Origin: JBHHZM01 sp046758065
GTDB taxonomy: Bacteria > Pseudomonadota > Alphaproteobacteria > JAAXGF01
Assembly (NCBI GenBank): GCA_046758065.1
Contig: JBHHZM010000026.1
Span: 1 to 29,598, forward strand
Direction of reading: 5' to 3'
Length of the DNA: 29,598 nucleotides
Shown here: piece after piece, positions 7,863-15,874 of the stretch
Numbering within the stretch: position 1 is the stretch's first letter
Layout: each line of letters opens with the position of its first letter
Notes under the pieces: model-generated
What the model was told of the DNA's origin: nothing
Database searches by the model: none
The model's input: the letters and a program-made list of their open reading frames with translations, nothing else
Position numbers and translations under genes: made by a program

Positions 7863-10122
7863 GCGATACTGCCTTCCGGCGGTCGGAGGATGACGGCGCC
7901 GCGCTCGCCGGTTCGTCGACGACGAAGATAAGGCGCACGCATGCGCCGCCGTCGGGATGGTCATCGAGCACGAGTTCGCCGCCGTGGTCCTCCATGATTT
8001 TCTTGACGATTGCCAGTCCGAGCCCGGTCCCCTTCGTCCGCGTGGTGACGTAAGGCTCGACCAGGCGGTGACGCGGCTCGGCAGGCAGGCCGCGGCCGTT
8101 GTCGCGCATTTCGACGACCACGCGATCGTCTCCCAGCTCGATCGTGACGCCAACCCTTCCCGGCTCGAGGGCGCCCTTCGCCGGCGGACTGCGCCCGTCG
8201 ATCGATTCGGCGGCGTTCTTCAGCACGTTGGTCAGCACCTGACCGACCTGATGACCGTCGCAGCGGACCATGACGGGCGCCTCGGGCGCATCGAGGACGA
8301 ACGCGATTTCCGGATGGGCGACTTCCTGCAGGACGATCGCCTGGCGCACCAGTTCGATCACATTCTCCGCCTTGAAAACCGGCGCCGGCATTCGGGCGAA
8401 CGCCGAGAACTCGTCGATCATGCGGCCGATATCGCCGACCTGACGGACGATCGTATCGGTGCAGGTGGTGAAAGTTTCGGGATCGGTTCGAATCTCTTTG
8501 AGGTACTTGCGTTTGATCCGCTCGGCAGACAGCTGGATCGGCGTCAGCGGGTTCTTGATCTCATGCGCGATGCGGCGAGCGACGTCCGCCCAGGCAGCGG
8601 TGCGCTGGGCGACGAGCAGGGCGGTGATGTCGTCAAAGGTAACGACGAAGCCGGCGAGCGACTCGCCGAACCGTTCGGCCCCGATGCGCACCAGCAAAGT
8701 CCGCGTGCGTCCCTTGCGCGTCACGTTGATCTGGCTCTGGGCGCCTCGCGTGGGGCGGGCGAGCGCCGTCACGAGCAGCGCGTCCATCTCGGGCACCGCA
8801 TCCGAAAGCCGCCGCCCGATCAGCGCGTCGGCGCTCGATGCCAGAAGTTCGAGGGCTGAACGGTTGGGAAGCTCGATACAGCCCTTGGAATCGAGTCCGA
8901 TCACGCCGGCGGAGACGCCCGAGAGCACCGATTCGGTGAACCTGCGCCGAGCGTCGAGTTGGCGGTTGGCTTCGATCAGTTCGTCGCGCTGGGCCTCGAT
9001 CTGATCGGTCATCCGGTTGAAGGCGCGACTCAGGCTGCTGATTTCGTCGTCCTCCGGTCCCTCGTCGACCCGCGTCTTGAGATTGCCCGCGCGCACGTGC
9101 TCTGCGGCGGTGATGAGGTTGCCGATCGGGCCCACGAGCCGGTTGGCGAACCTGAGTCCCAGCCATATCGCGGCAAGCAGCAATAGCAGCGTAACCACGC
9201 CGAAGATGAGGGCGAAGGTGATCTGGATTCCCGAGCGGCGACCCTCGAGTCGCTCGTATTCCGATGCCGCCCTTTGCGTCCGTTCCATGTGACCGATGGC
9301 CCGGCTGTCGACAAAGCGGCCGACGAAAAGGTAAGCGTCGACGAAGGCTTCGAGACGAACCAGAGCGCGCACCCGGTCGTCGGTGTCGGCGGTGAGAATC
9401 ACCACGTCGCCGGTCGCGTCGGCCTTCTGCATCGCTTCCACTGGAATACGCTCGAAGAACAGTGAAAACGTAAGACCCGTGCGGCCGAGCACGCGGCCGT
9501 CGCGGCGGAATACGGTCGCTTCGGTGAGCGAGCGAAGGGCCGCCTGGGTGGTGAGGAAGCGGTCGAACGCGTAGGGATAATCGAGTAGCGTCGGCCCGGC
9601 GCGGTTGATGTCGTTGGCCATGGCGAGCGCGTCGGCACGGATGATCTGGCGATGCTCCTCCAGGTAGGCCTCGGCAACCGCCACCGATTCCTCGACTGCC
9701 GTGCGCACCCGATCATTGAACCAGGATTCGATACCGAGATTGAGGAACAGCACGGAAAACACCGCGACCGTAATCGCCGGCGCTACGGCGACGATGCTGA
9801 ACATGGCGGCCAGGCGCAGGTGCAAGCGCGATCCGGCGATGCCCCGGCGCCGCTCGAGCCAGAGCTGTACCAGATTGCGCAGCACCACGGCGCTGAGCAG
9901 CAACACCAGCACCAGGTCGAGGTTGAGCAGGACGAGAATCGTCCGCGGCGCCGGGTTGCCGAAAGGACCCCAGCCCGAAAGCGCCCCGTATGTCGCGGTG
10001 CCCGAGATCAGCGCGCCGATGGCCAGCAACACCGCGAGCTTTCGCGAAAGACCGACGCGCCCGGCCCAGCGGAAAAACCTGACCATGCGCGGCGGCGGTG
10101 AGGGCGATGCCTGACTCACCAT
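7852..10122 (-). CDS. ntrY: Sensor histidine kinase NtrY
   Basis: NtrY is a 756-residue membrane histidine kinase. Hydrophobic segments lie near residues 28-47, 62-83 and 105-130, followed by an extracytoplasmic sensor region (about 131-298) and a transmembrane helix at 299-324. A HAMP domain follows (about 325-380, ANRLVGPIGNLI). A PAS domain covers about 395-505. The HisKA box is IAHEIKNPLTPIQLSAERIK with phosphoacceptor His520. The ATPase domain has the N box NVLKNAAES, DNGRGLP and TGLGLAIV. The ATG at 10120-10122 overlaps the ntrC stop by seven bases, and the 3' end overlaps ntrX, so all are translationally linked. Length and architecture are normal for NtrY. Confidence 0.95.
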   Translation of the reverse strand: MVSQASPSPPPRMVRFFRWAGRVGLSRKLAVLLAIGALISGTATYGALSGWGPFGNPAPRTILVLLNLDLVLVLLLSAVVLRNLVQLWLERRRGIAGSRLHLRLAAMFSIVAVAPAITVAVFSVLFLNLGIESWFNDRVRTAVEESVAVAEAYLEEHRQIIRADALAMANDINRAGPTLLDYPYAFDRFLTTQAALRSLTEATVFRRDGRVLGRTGLTFSLFFERIPVEAMQKADATGDVVILTADTDDRVRALVRLEAFVDAYLFVGRFVDSRAIGHMERTQRAASEYERLEGRRSGIQITFALIFGVVTLLLLLAAIWLGLRFANRLVGPIGNLITAAEHVRAGNLKTRVDEGPEDDEISSLSRAFNRMTDQIEAQRDELIEANRQLDARRRFTESVLSGVSAGVIGLDSKGCIELPNRSALELLASSADALIGRRLSDAVPEMDALLVTALARPTRGAQSQINVTRKGRTRTLLVRIGAERFGESLAGFVVTFDDITALLVAQRTAAWADVARRIAHEIKNPLTPIQLSAERIKRKYLKEIRTDPETFTTCTDTIVRQVGDIGRMIDEFSAFARMPAPVFKAENVIELVRQAIVLQEVAHPEIAFVLDAPEAPVMVRCDGHQVGQVLTNVLKNAAESIDGRSPPAKGALEPGRVGVTIELGDDRVVVEMRDNGRGLPAEPRHRLVEPYVTTRTKGTGLGLAIVKKIMEDHGGELVLDDHPDGGACVRLIFVVDEPASAAPSSSDRRKAVSHGS

Positions 10123-11567
10123 GATCGTCCTCCCCGATTTACCGGGATATCGAGCTCGCGAATTTTTTTGCGCAGGGTGTTGCGGTTGATGCCAAGCACC
10201 CGGGCCGCCTTGATCTGGTTGCTCCGGGTGGCCGCCAGCGTCAGCGCGATCAACGGGCGCTCGACTTCACGGAGTATCCGGCCATACAACCCCGCCGCCG
10301 GCAGGCTGCCGGCATGGGCGGCGAAATATTCCCTGATGTGGCGCTCGACGGTTGCCCCCAGCCCCTCGCCTGCGGTGTCTTGATCGGCTTGCGCTGGCGT
10401 CGGTTCGGCGAGTTCGGCGTCTATGATGTCGGCGCCGATCACGTCTTGCGAATAGAGCACCGAGAGTCGGCGGACGAGATTTTCGAGCTCGCGCACGTTG
10501 CCAGGCCAGTGATAGGCGGCAAGGCGCTCGAACGCCGCCGCGTCGAGGCTTTTGGCGGGCAAGCCCGAGGCCTGCGCCGTGACGAGGAAATGCCGCACCA
10601 GCAGCGGGATGTCCTCGCACCGCTCCCGCAAGGGCGGAATGCGGATGGGCACCACGTTGATGCGGTAGTAGAGATCTTCGCGGAAGAGCCCCTGATCGAC
10701 AAGCCGCTGCAGGTTGCGGTGGGTCGCGGCGATGATGCGCGCGTCGGCGCGTACCGGCGTACTTCCGCCGACGGGCGTGTATTCGCCCTGCTGCAAGACG
10801 CGCAGCAGCCGGGTCTGCGCCTCGATCGGCATGTCGCCGATCTCGTCAAGAAACAGCGATCCCCCACAGGCTTGCTTGAAGCGTCCGGAACGGCGTGCAT
10901 TGGCGCCGGTAAACGCCCCCTTCTCGTGACCGAAGAGTTCGCTTTCGATCAACTCGCGTGGAATCGCCGCCATGTTGACGGCGACGAACGGCGCGGTTCG
11001 CCGCTTGCTGTAATCGTGAAGCGCGCGGGCGACGAGCTCCTTGCCGGTGCCCGATTCACCGACGATTAGCGCCGTGAGATCGGTGGCCGTGAGCCGGGCG
11101 ATGACCCGATAGATGTCCTGCATCGCTGGTGAGCGGCCGATGAGCGGAAGCTGCTCATCGGTCTCCGAGACCGGCGCAGGTGAATGGGCGATTCGCTCCG
11201 GTTCCTCAAGAATGCGTTTAACGACGGAAATTAATTCATTGAGATCAAATGGTTTAGGAAGATATTCATACGCGCCTCGCTCGGTTGCCCTGACCGCCGT
11301 GAGCAGGGTGGTATGCGCGCTCATCACGACGATCGGCAACTCGGGACGCAGGCGCTTGATGCGCGGCAGGAGATCGAGGCCGTTTTCGTCGGGCATGATG
11401 ACGTCGGTGATGACGAGGTCGCCCGCGCCATCGGCGATCCACTGCCAGAGCGTGGCGGCGTTGCCGGTCGTCCGCACCTCGTGTCCCCGGCGGGCGAGCG
11501 CCTGGCTGAGCACCGTGCGGATCGACTTGTCGTCGTCGGCGACCAGGATCGTGGCGTCGGCCGTCAT
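10116..11567 (-). CDS. ntrC: Nitrogen regulation response regulator NtrC
   Basis: NtrC is the sigma54-dependent activator of nitrogen-assimilation genes. The 483-residue product has a receiver domain with DDD (11-13), phosphoacceptor Asp55 (VITDVIMP) and Lys105 (LPKPFD). The AAA+ domain has Walker A GESGTGKE (170-177), an intact GAFTGA loop (217-222) and Walker B SLFLDEIGD. The C-terminal Fis-type HTH is near 449-470 (SNQIKAARVLGINRNTLRKKI). The ATG at 11565-11567 shares ATGA with the ntrB stop. Codons 100-119 (11211-11270) are strikingly AT-rich compared with the rest of the gene, although the protein sequence there is ordinary. Confidence 0.97.
   Translation of the reverse strand: MTADATILVADDDKSIRTVLSQALARRGHEVRTTGNAATLWQWIADGAGDLVITDVIMPDENGLDLLPRIKRLRPELPIVVMSAHTTLLTAVRATERGAYEYLPKPFDLNELISVVKRILEEPERIAHSPAPVSETDEQLPLIGRSPAMQDIYRVIARLTATDLTALIVGESGTGKELVARALHDYSKRRTAPFVAVNMAAIPRELIESELFGHEKGAFTGANARRSGRFKQACGGSLFLDEIGDMPIEAQTRLLRVLQQGEYTPVGGSTPVRADARIIAATHRNLQRLVDQGLFREDLYYRINVVPIRIPPLRERCEDIPLLVRHFLVTAQASGLPAKSLDAAAFERLAAYHWPGNVRELENLVRRLSVLYSQDVIGADIIDAELAEPTPAQADQDTAGEGLGATVERHIREYFAAHAGSLPAAGLYGRILREVERPLIALTLAATRSNQIKAARVLGINRNTLRKKIRELDIPVNRGGRSW
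11211..11270 (-). other. AT-rich patch within ntrC
   Basis: By direct count, 18 of 60 bases are G or C, in a gene and window that are otherwise strongly GC-rich. The minus-strand codons for AYEYLPKPFDLNELISVVKR use TAT, GAA, CTT, CCT, AAA, CCA, TTT, GAT, AAT, TTA and ATT in a run. Flanking codons use the GC-ending synonyms. The protein is the conserved end of the receiver domain, so the bias lies in the nucleotides and not in the protein. Confidence 0.8.
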
Positions 11568-12682
11568 CGCGCCGCGCCATTCGGATGCAACGGCAACGAC
11601 ACGCGGAACACGGTGCGCCGGGGTTCGTTTTCGAATTCGATGACCCCGCCGTGGTCCCCGATCGTCTTGGCGGCGAGCGCGAGCCCGAGACCGGTGCCAC
11701 CCGCTTTGCCGCTGACGAAAGGCCCGAACAGGTGCGCCTTGAGGTCGCCGGGAACGCCATCGCCGTTGTCCTGGATGCGGACGACGAGCGGAAGCCGGAA
11801 CGATCCGCCGCCGGCGCCTGCGAGGCGCAGGCCCGGTTCGAAAGTGGTGCTGAGCACGACCTCGCCGCCAGTCTCGGGCGCCGCCTCGGCGGCATTCTTG
11901 ACCAGGTTGAGAAAGGCACGCACGAGTTCGTCCCGGTTGCCGAATACCGGCGGCAGCGAAGGATCGTAGCGTTCGACGAAGCGCAGGTGCCGGCCAAAAC
12001 CGTTTTGCGCGATGAGGCGGACGTGTTCCAGCACCTCGTGGATGTTGACGGCGCCACGATCGGCTGGCGGCTGTTCCGAGAACACCCCCATGCGGTCGAC
12101 CAGCCGGCAAATGCGATCGGCTTCATCGGTGATGAGGCGCGTGAGCTCGCGGTCCTCCGGCGCCGCCGCCTGCTCGAGAAGCTGGGCGGCGCCGCGGATC
12201 CCCGAAAGCGGATTCTTCACCTCGTGCGCCAGGGCCGCGGCGAGCCCGGCGACCGAGCGACCGGCGGCGAGGTGCGAGATCTGGCGATCGAGCTTCCGGG
12301 CAATGCTGCGCTCGCGTAGCGACACCAGCGTCCAGCCCGGGGATTCGTCAGTCGCCGTGACCCGGACGTCGACCGCGCGCGCCCGCCGTTGCGGCGACGA
12401 AATCTCGACGTCATACTCGGTAATCGTACCCCGGCCGCCGCGCGCCTTGCCGACAAGCGCGATAAGCGGGCTGTCGAAGGCGATGACTTCGTCCAACGGG
12501 CGATCGCAAAGGGCTTCAGCGCTTGCCGTGAAGAACTGCTCGGCAGCGGGATTGACGAAACGCACGACATCGTCGTCGTCGACGACCAATATCGCATCGG
12601 GCAGCGCCGCGACGATCGCCGCGGCATCGGGGAGCGCCTGCGCCCCCGCTGCGGTCCGCGTGACCGCAAGCCGCCCCATCAT
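11564..12682 (-). CDS. ntrB: Nitrogen regulation sensor kinase/phosphatase NtrB
   Basis: NtrB is the soluble kinase/phosphatase of NtrC and is controlled by PII proteins. The 372-residue product has an N-terminal PAS domain (about 22-125). The HisKA box is ALAHEVKNPLSGIRGAAQLL with His153. The catalytic domain has NLVKNAAEA (259-267), DNGDGVP (305-311) and GTGLGLALA (329-337). No membrane helix is seen, as expected. Two ATG codons lie in tandem (12677-12682). The first forms an ATGA overlap with the dusB stop and is taken as the start. dusB-ntrB-ntrC is the usual alphaproteobacterial arrangement, where dusB is often called nifR3. Confidence 0.96.
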   Translation of the reverse strand: MMGRLAVTRTAAGAQALPDAAAIVAALPDAILVVDDDDVVRFVNPAAEQFFTASAEALCDRPLDEVIAFDSPLIALVGKARGGRGTITEYDVEISSPQRRARAVDVRVTATDESPGWTLVSLRERSIARKLDRQISHLAAGRSVAGLAAALAHEVKNPLSGIRGAAQLLEQAAAPEDRELTRLITDEADRICRLVDRMGVFSEQPPADRGAVNIHEVLEHVRLIAQNGFGRHLRFVERYDPSLPPVFGNRDELVRAFLNLVKNAAEAAPETGGEVVLSTTFEPGLRLAGAGGGSFRLPLVVRIQDNGDGVPGDLKAHLFGPFVSGKAGGTGLGLALAAKTIGDHGGVIEFENEPRRTVFRVSLPLHPNGAAR

Positions 12683-13665
12683 GCCGCTCGCCGTTCGATC
12701 AGGGGCTCGTAGAAGGCGCGAATCGTCTCGCGCACCGCCTGCGCATCGGCGATGCGGTTGACGGCGGCGCGGAACTCGGCCGACGCCGGCAACCCCTTGC
12801 TGTACCAGCCGATGTGCTTGCGCGCGATGCGGACCGCGGTTTCGCGGCCGTAATGCACCAGCATGTCCTCGAAGTGTCCGATCAGCGCGGCAAACTGGTG
12901 TGCGAGCGGCGGCTCGGACGGGCGCTCGCCGCTGCGCAGGAAGTCGATCACCTGCCTGAGGAACCATGGCCGGCCGCAGGCGCCGCGGCCGATCATGACG
13001 CCGTCGGCGCCCGATGTCGCCAGCGCTTCGGCGACGTCGTCGAAACTTTGGATGTCGCCATTGACGACAACCGGGATCGACACGGCCTCCTTGATGGTGC
13101 GAATGAAGTTCCAGTCGGCGCGGCCACGGTAGAGCTGACAGCGCGTGCGGCCATGCACCGAAATCATTCTGATACCACAGTCCTCGGCGATGCGCGCGAG
13201 CCGCGGTGCGTTGCGGTTGTTGTCGTCCCAGCCGGTGCGCATCTTGAGGGTGACCGGCAAATCCACCGCTTTCACCGTGGCGTCGAGAATGCGGGCGGCG
13301 TGGCGCTCGTCGCGCATTAACGCCGAACCGGCGTGACCGTTGACCACCTTCTTGACCGGACACCCCATGTTGATGTCGATGATCCCGGCCCCGAGATCCC
13401 GGTTGAGCCGCGCCGCTTCGGCCATCACGTCGGGCTCGCAACCGGCGAGTTGCACCGCCATCGGCTGTTCCTCGGCGCAGTTTCGCGCCATGGTCATGGT
13501 GCGGCGCGTCTCGTGGACCATCGCCCGACTGGCAATCATTTCGGAGACGACGAGGCCCGCGCCCTCGCGCTTGACGAGACGGCGAAACGGCATGTCGGTC
13601 ACGCCCGACATGGGCGCGAGGATCACCGGGTCGTCGAGCGTTATGGAGCCGAGCGAGATGGTCAT
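12679..13665 (-). CDS. dusB: tRNA-dihydrouridine synthase DusB (NifR3)
   Basis: DusB is an FMN- and NADPH-dependent enzyme that reduces specific uridines in tRNA. The 328-residue TIM-barrel protein has the FMN-binding start LAPMSGVTDMPFRRL. The catalytic Cys102 is in NMGCPVKKVV, Lys141 is in LKMRTGW, and HGRTR is at 171-175. GDI near 217 and the phosphate-binding motif GADGVMIGRGACGRPW follow. A C-terminal helical domain follows the barrel. The ATG is at 13663-13665 with a weak ribosome binding site. It is the first gene of the coupled ntr block, and a plausible promoter lies about 40 bases upstream. Confidence 0.95.
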   Translation of the reverse strand: MTISLGSITLDDPVILAPMSGVTDMPFRRLVKREGAGLVVSEMIASRAMVHETRRTMTMARNCAEEQPMAVQLAGCEPDVMAEAARLNRDLGAGIIDINMGCPVKKVVNGHAGSALMRDERHAARILDATVKAVDLPVTLKMRTGWDDNNRNAPRLARIAEDCGIRMISVHGRTRCQLYRGRADWNFIRTIKEAVSIPVVVNGDIQSFDDVAEALATSGADGVMIGRGACGRPWFLRQVIDFLRSGERPSEPPLAHQFAALIGHFEDMLVHYGRETAVRIARKHIGWYSKGLPASAEFRAAVNRIADAQAVRETIRAFYEPLIERRAA

Positions 13666-13704
13666 CGATAAGGCATCCGGCGAAACGTGCTCAAAATTTG
13701 GGCA

Positions 13705-13733
13705 ACTTTATGGCACCAAAGTCACAGAAGCAA
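13705..13733 (-). promoter_or_regulatory. Candidate promoter of the dusB-ntr-trk block
   Basis: On the minus strand, TTGCTT (13728-13733) is followed by 17 bases and TAAAGT (13705-13710), about 40 bases upstream of the dusB ATG. Matches to sigma70 boxes are 3/6 and 4/6, at ideal spacing in a locally AT-rich stretch. An 8-base inverted repeat, GCGGTGCG (13734-13741) and CGCACCGC (13772-13779), lies just upstream, with a loop of 30 bases. It has no T-run, so its role is unclear. Confidence 0.4.
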
Positions 13734-13790
13734 GCGGTGCGACGCCTTTGACGGCATTTCCCGCTCATCGGCGCACCGCAAGTCGCCCGC

Positions 13791-14591
13791 TTACGTCATC
13801 AACACATCGGTGACGAATTTGACGCCGGGATAGGCCAGCGTCAGCAGCAAGTAGGCCGCAAGGGCGTAACGCGCGGCCCGACGGCCGCGGATGCCGACCC
13901 GCCAGTGGGCGAACAGCAGCAATCCGATGAGTGCGAAGGCAAGGAGGGAAAGCAGTATCTTGTGATCGAACACGAGCAAACGGCCGTCCTCAAGGTATTG
14001 CGTCGCCATGCCGGTGACGAGACCGGCCCCAAGCACCAGTTCTCCGGCGACGAGCAGGCCAAGCTGCAGCGCCTCGGCGTCGGCGACCGCGGGCAACGTC
14101 CGGGTGAGCGCCGAAGGCCGCTTGCGCTTGAGCGTCCATTCCTGAAGCACCACGCTCAGGCCCGCTACCGCGGCGATCGTCAGCAATGCATAGGTCAGCA
14201 CCGAGACGAAGATATGGATGCCGAGCCAGGTGGGCGGGGTCGTCGCCGGCAACGGCTGCTCGGGCGCCTGCGCCCAAATCGTGGCGATGATGGCGAGCAA
14301 CAGCAGATAAGGGAGCAGGAGCGGCGTCAGCCGCCATGCCTGCGCCGAAACCGCCGAAATCAGCATGAAGACGACGAGGCTCGCAGCGATGCTTACCCAG
14401 AGCGTCGCCGACAGGCCGGTATGCCAGGTATCGCCGAGCAGCGCGAGCGCCCAGGCGATCGAACCTGCGGCTGCGACGCCGAGCGCCGACCAGTAGACGA
14501 TATCGCGCCCTTCCCGTTCACGCAGGTGCTGAAGGGTCGCCGGCAGAAGCGCGACCACGGCTGCCAGATTGTAAAGCAGACTGCGCGACAT
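13791..14591 (-). CDS. CcsA/YpjD-like cytochrome c assembly family membrane protein
   Basis: This 266-residue integral membrane protein has about eight hydrophobic segments (near 5-20, 33-52, 63-80, 90-107, 124-150, 176-196, 210-228 and 240-258). The segment LGIHIFVSVLTYALLTIAAV (from 123) is the hallmark of the cytochrome c assembly/HemX-YpjD family. His126 and His210 (FDHKILL) match the conserved membrane histidines that bind haem in better-known members. The exact function of the YpjD branch is not established, so no symbol is given. The start MSRSLLYNL (ATG 14589-14591) is chosen because sequence upstream is not conserved-looking. A promoter-like sequence would place the transcript start at this ATG. 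Confidence 0.82.
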   Translation of the reverse strand: MSRSLLYNLAAVVALLPATLQHLREREGRDIVYWSALGVAAAGSIAWALALLGDTWHTGLSATLWVSIAASLVVFMLISAVSAQAWRLTPLLLPYLLLLAIIATIWAQAPEQPLPATTPPTWLGIHIFVSVLTYALLTIAAVAGLSVVLQEWTLKRKRPSALTRTLPAVADAEALQLGLLVAGELVLGAGLVTGMATQYLEDGRLLVFDHKILLSLLAFALIGLLLFAHWRVGIRGRRAARYALAAYLLLTLAYPGVKFVTDVLMT

Positions 14592-14597
14592 GCGCGG

Positions 14598-14626
14598 ACT
14601 ATAGCGAGCGTCCGACGCCTTGCCCA
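14598..14626 (-). promoter_or_regulatory. Candidate leaderless promoter of the CcsA-like gene
   Basis: On the minus strand, TGGGCA (14621-14626) is followed by 17 bases and TATAGT (14598-14603). The -10 box ends six bases before the ATG at 14591, so a normal start point would fall on the A of the start codon. There is no room for a ribosome binding site in such a transcript. Both boxes are imperfect. Confidence 0.4.
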
Positions 14627-14643
14627 GCGCTCCGTGCCGCCCC

Positions 14644-14672
14644 TTGGCAAGCCCGGAACCGGGGGCTAGGCT
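14644..14672 (+). promoter_or_regulatory. Candidate promoter of the ispDF-pgpA-cinA operon
   Basis: TTGGCA (14644-14649), a 17-base spacer and TAGGCT (14667-14672) lie about 50 bases before the ispDF ATG. The predicted leader contains a perfect 7-bp hairpin, GTTTCGT-acg-ACGAAAC (14680-14696). That hairpin could equally be read as a palindromic protein-binding site. Confidence 0.4.
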
Positions 14673-14721
14673 GCGCTGCGTTTCGTACGACGAAACCCGA
14701 AAAGCGGGAGACGGCGCCGGC

Positions 14722-15873
14722 ATGGCAAGCACGATCGCACTCGTGGTGGCGGCGGGCCGTGGCCGACGCTTCGGCACGGCGACGCCCAAGCAGTACCTGC
14801 CGCTCGCCGGCCGGACGCTGCTTTACCACAGCGCCGCCGCCTTCGTGCGTCACCCGGATGTCGATCGCGTCCGCGTGGCGATCCATCCGGACGATGGGGC
14901 GGTTTACGACGCAGCGGTCGCCGGGCTCGATCTGCTCGAGCCCGTGGCGGGTGGGGAAAGCCGGCAGGAATCGGTTCTGCGCGGGCTCGAAAGCCTCGTT
15001 CCCTTCGCGCCCGAGCGGGTGCTGATCCACGACGCCGCCCGGCCCGCGGTCGGCGCGGGCGTCATAGACCGCGTTCTCGCCGCCCTCGACGAAGCCCCGG
15101 GCGCCGTTCCCGCCCTACCGGTGAGCGACAGCCTGAAACGAGCGGAGGACGGCCGCGTCGCCGGCGCGGTCGAGCGCGCCGGGCTGTGGCGAGCGCAGAC
15201 CCCGCAGGGCTTTCGCTTCAGCGATATCCTCGACGCTCACCGGGCCGCGAGTGGACGCAAACTCAGCGACGATGCTGCGGTGGCCGAGACCGCCGGTCTC
15301 AAAGTGCGCCTCGTCGCCGGCTGCGAAGACAACGTGAAGGTGACGGGACCCGACGACCTCATGCGGGTCGAGCGGGCGCTCGCGGCGCGGCTCGTTACCC
15401 GGGTCGGCACGGGTCTCGACGTCCATGCCTTCGGACCGGGCGATCATGTGACCCTCTGCGGCGTGACAATCCCCTTTGATCGCGGGTTGGTCGGTTTCTC
15501 CGACGCCGACGCCGGGCTGCACGCGCTCGTCGACGCCGTTCTCGGCGCCCTCGGCGCCGGCGACATTGGCACGCACTTCCCGCCCGGCGATGCGCAATGG
15601 CGCGACGCCGATTCCGCCGTCTTCGCCGCCCGCACCCGCGATATGGTTGCCGCGGCCGGAGGCGAGATCGTCCATCTCGACGTCACCCTGATCTGCGCCG
15701 CACCCCGCATCGCCCCGCAGCGCGCCGCAATGGTGGCGCGCCTCGCCGAACTGTTCGCCGTCCCGCAAACCTGCGTCAGCGTCAAGGCGACCACGACCGA
15801 AGGGCTCGGTTTTACCGGCCGCGGCGAAGGCGTCGCGGCACAGGCCGCTGCCACACTTCGCCTGCCGGCCTAG
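14722..15873 (+). CDS. ispDF: Bifunctional IspD/IspF (MEP isoprenoid pathway)
   Basis: This 383-residue fusion carries two steps of the methylerythritol-phosphate pathway: CDP-ME synthesis (IspD, about 1-224) and ME-cPP cyclisation (IspF, about 226-383). The IspD half has VVAAGRGRRFG, PKQYLPLAG and IHDAARPAV. The IspF half has VGTGLDVHAFG with metal ligands Asp233 and His235, LHAL with His267, GDIGTHFPP, and VKATTTEGLGFTGRGEG. At residue 259 (15496-15498, TTC) Phe replaces the near-invariant His of the HSD motif (E. coli His34). That His is described as a transition-state stabiliser, so activity of the IspF half should be tested. The ATG at 14722 matches the family N-terminus. Confidence 0.95.
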   Translation: MASTIALVVAAGRGRRFGTATPKQYLPLAGRTLLYHSAAAFVRHPDVDRVRVAIHPDDGAVYDAAVAGLDLLEPVAGGESRQESVLRGLESLVPFAPERVLIHDAARPAVGAGVIDRVLAALDEAPGAVPALPVSDSLKRAEDGRVAGAVERAGLWRAQTPQGFRFSDILDAHRAASGRKLSDDAAVAETAGLKVRLVAGCEDNVKVTGPDDLMRVERALAARLVTRVGTGLDVHAFGPGDHVTLCGVTIPFDRGLVGFSDADAGLHALVDAVLGALGAGDIGTHFPPGDAQWRDADSAVFAARTRDMVAAAGGEIVHLDVTLICAAPRIAPQRAAMVARLAELFAVPQTCVSVKATTTEGLGFTGRGEGVAAQAAATLRLPA

Positions 15874-15874
15874 A

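Noticed and set aside
13734..13779. 8-bp inverted repeat between the CcsA-like gene and dusB as a terminator
   Set aside because: The loop is 30 bases long and no T-run follows on the minus strand.
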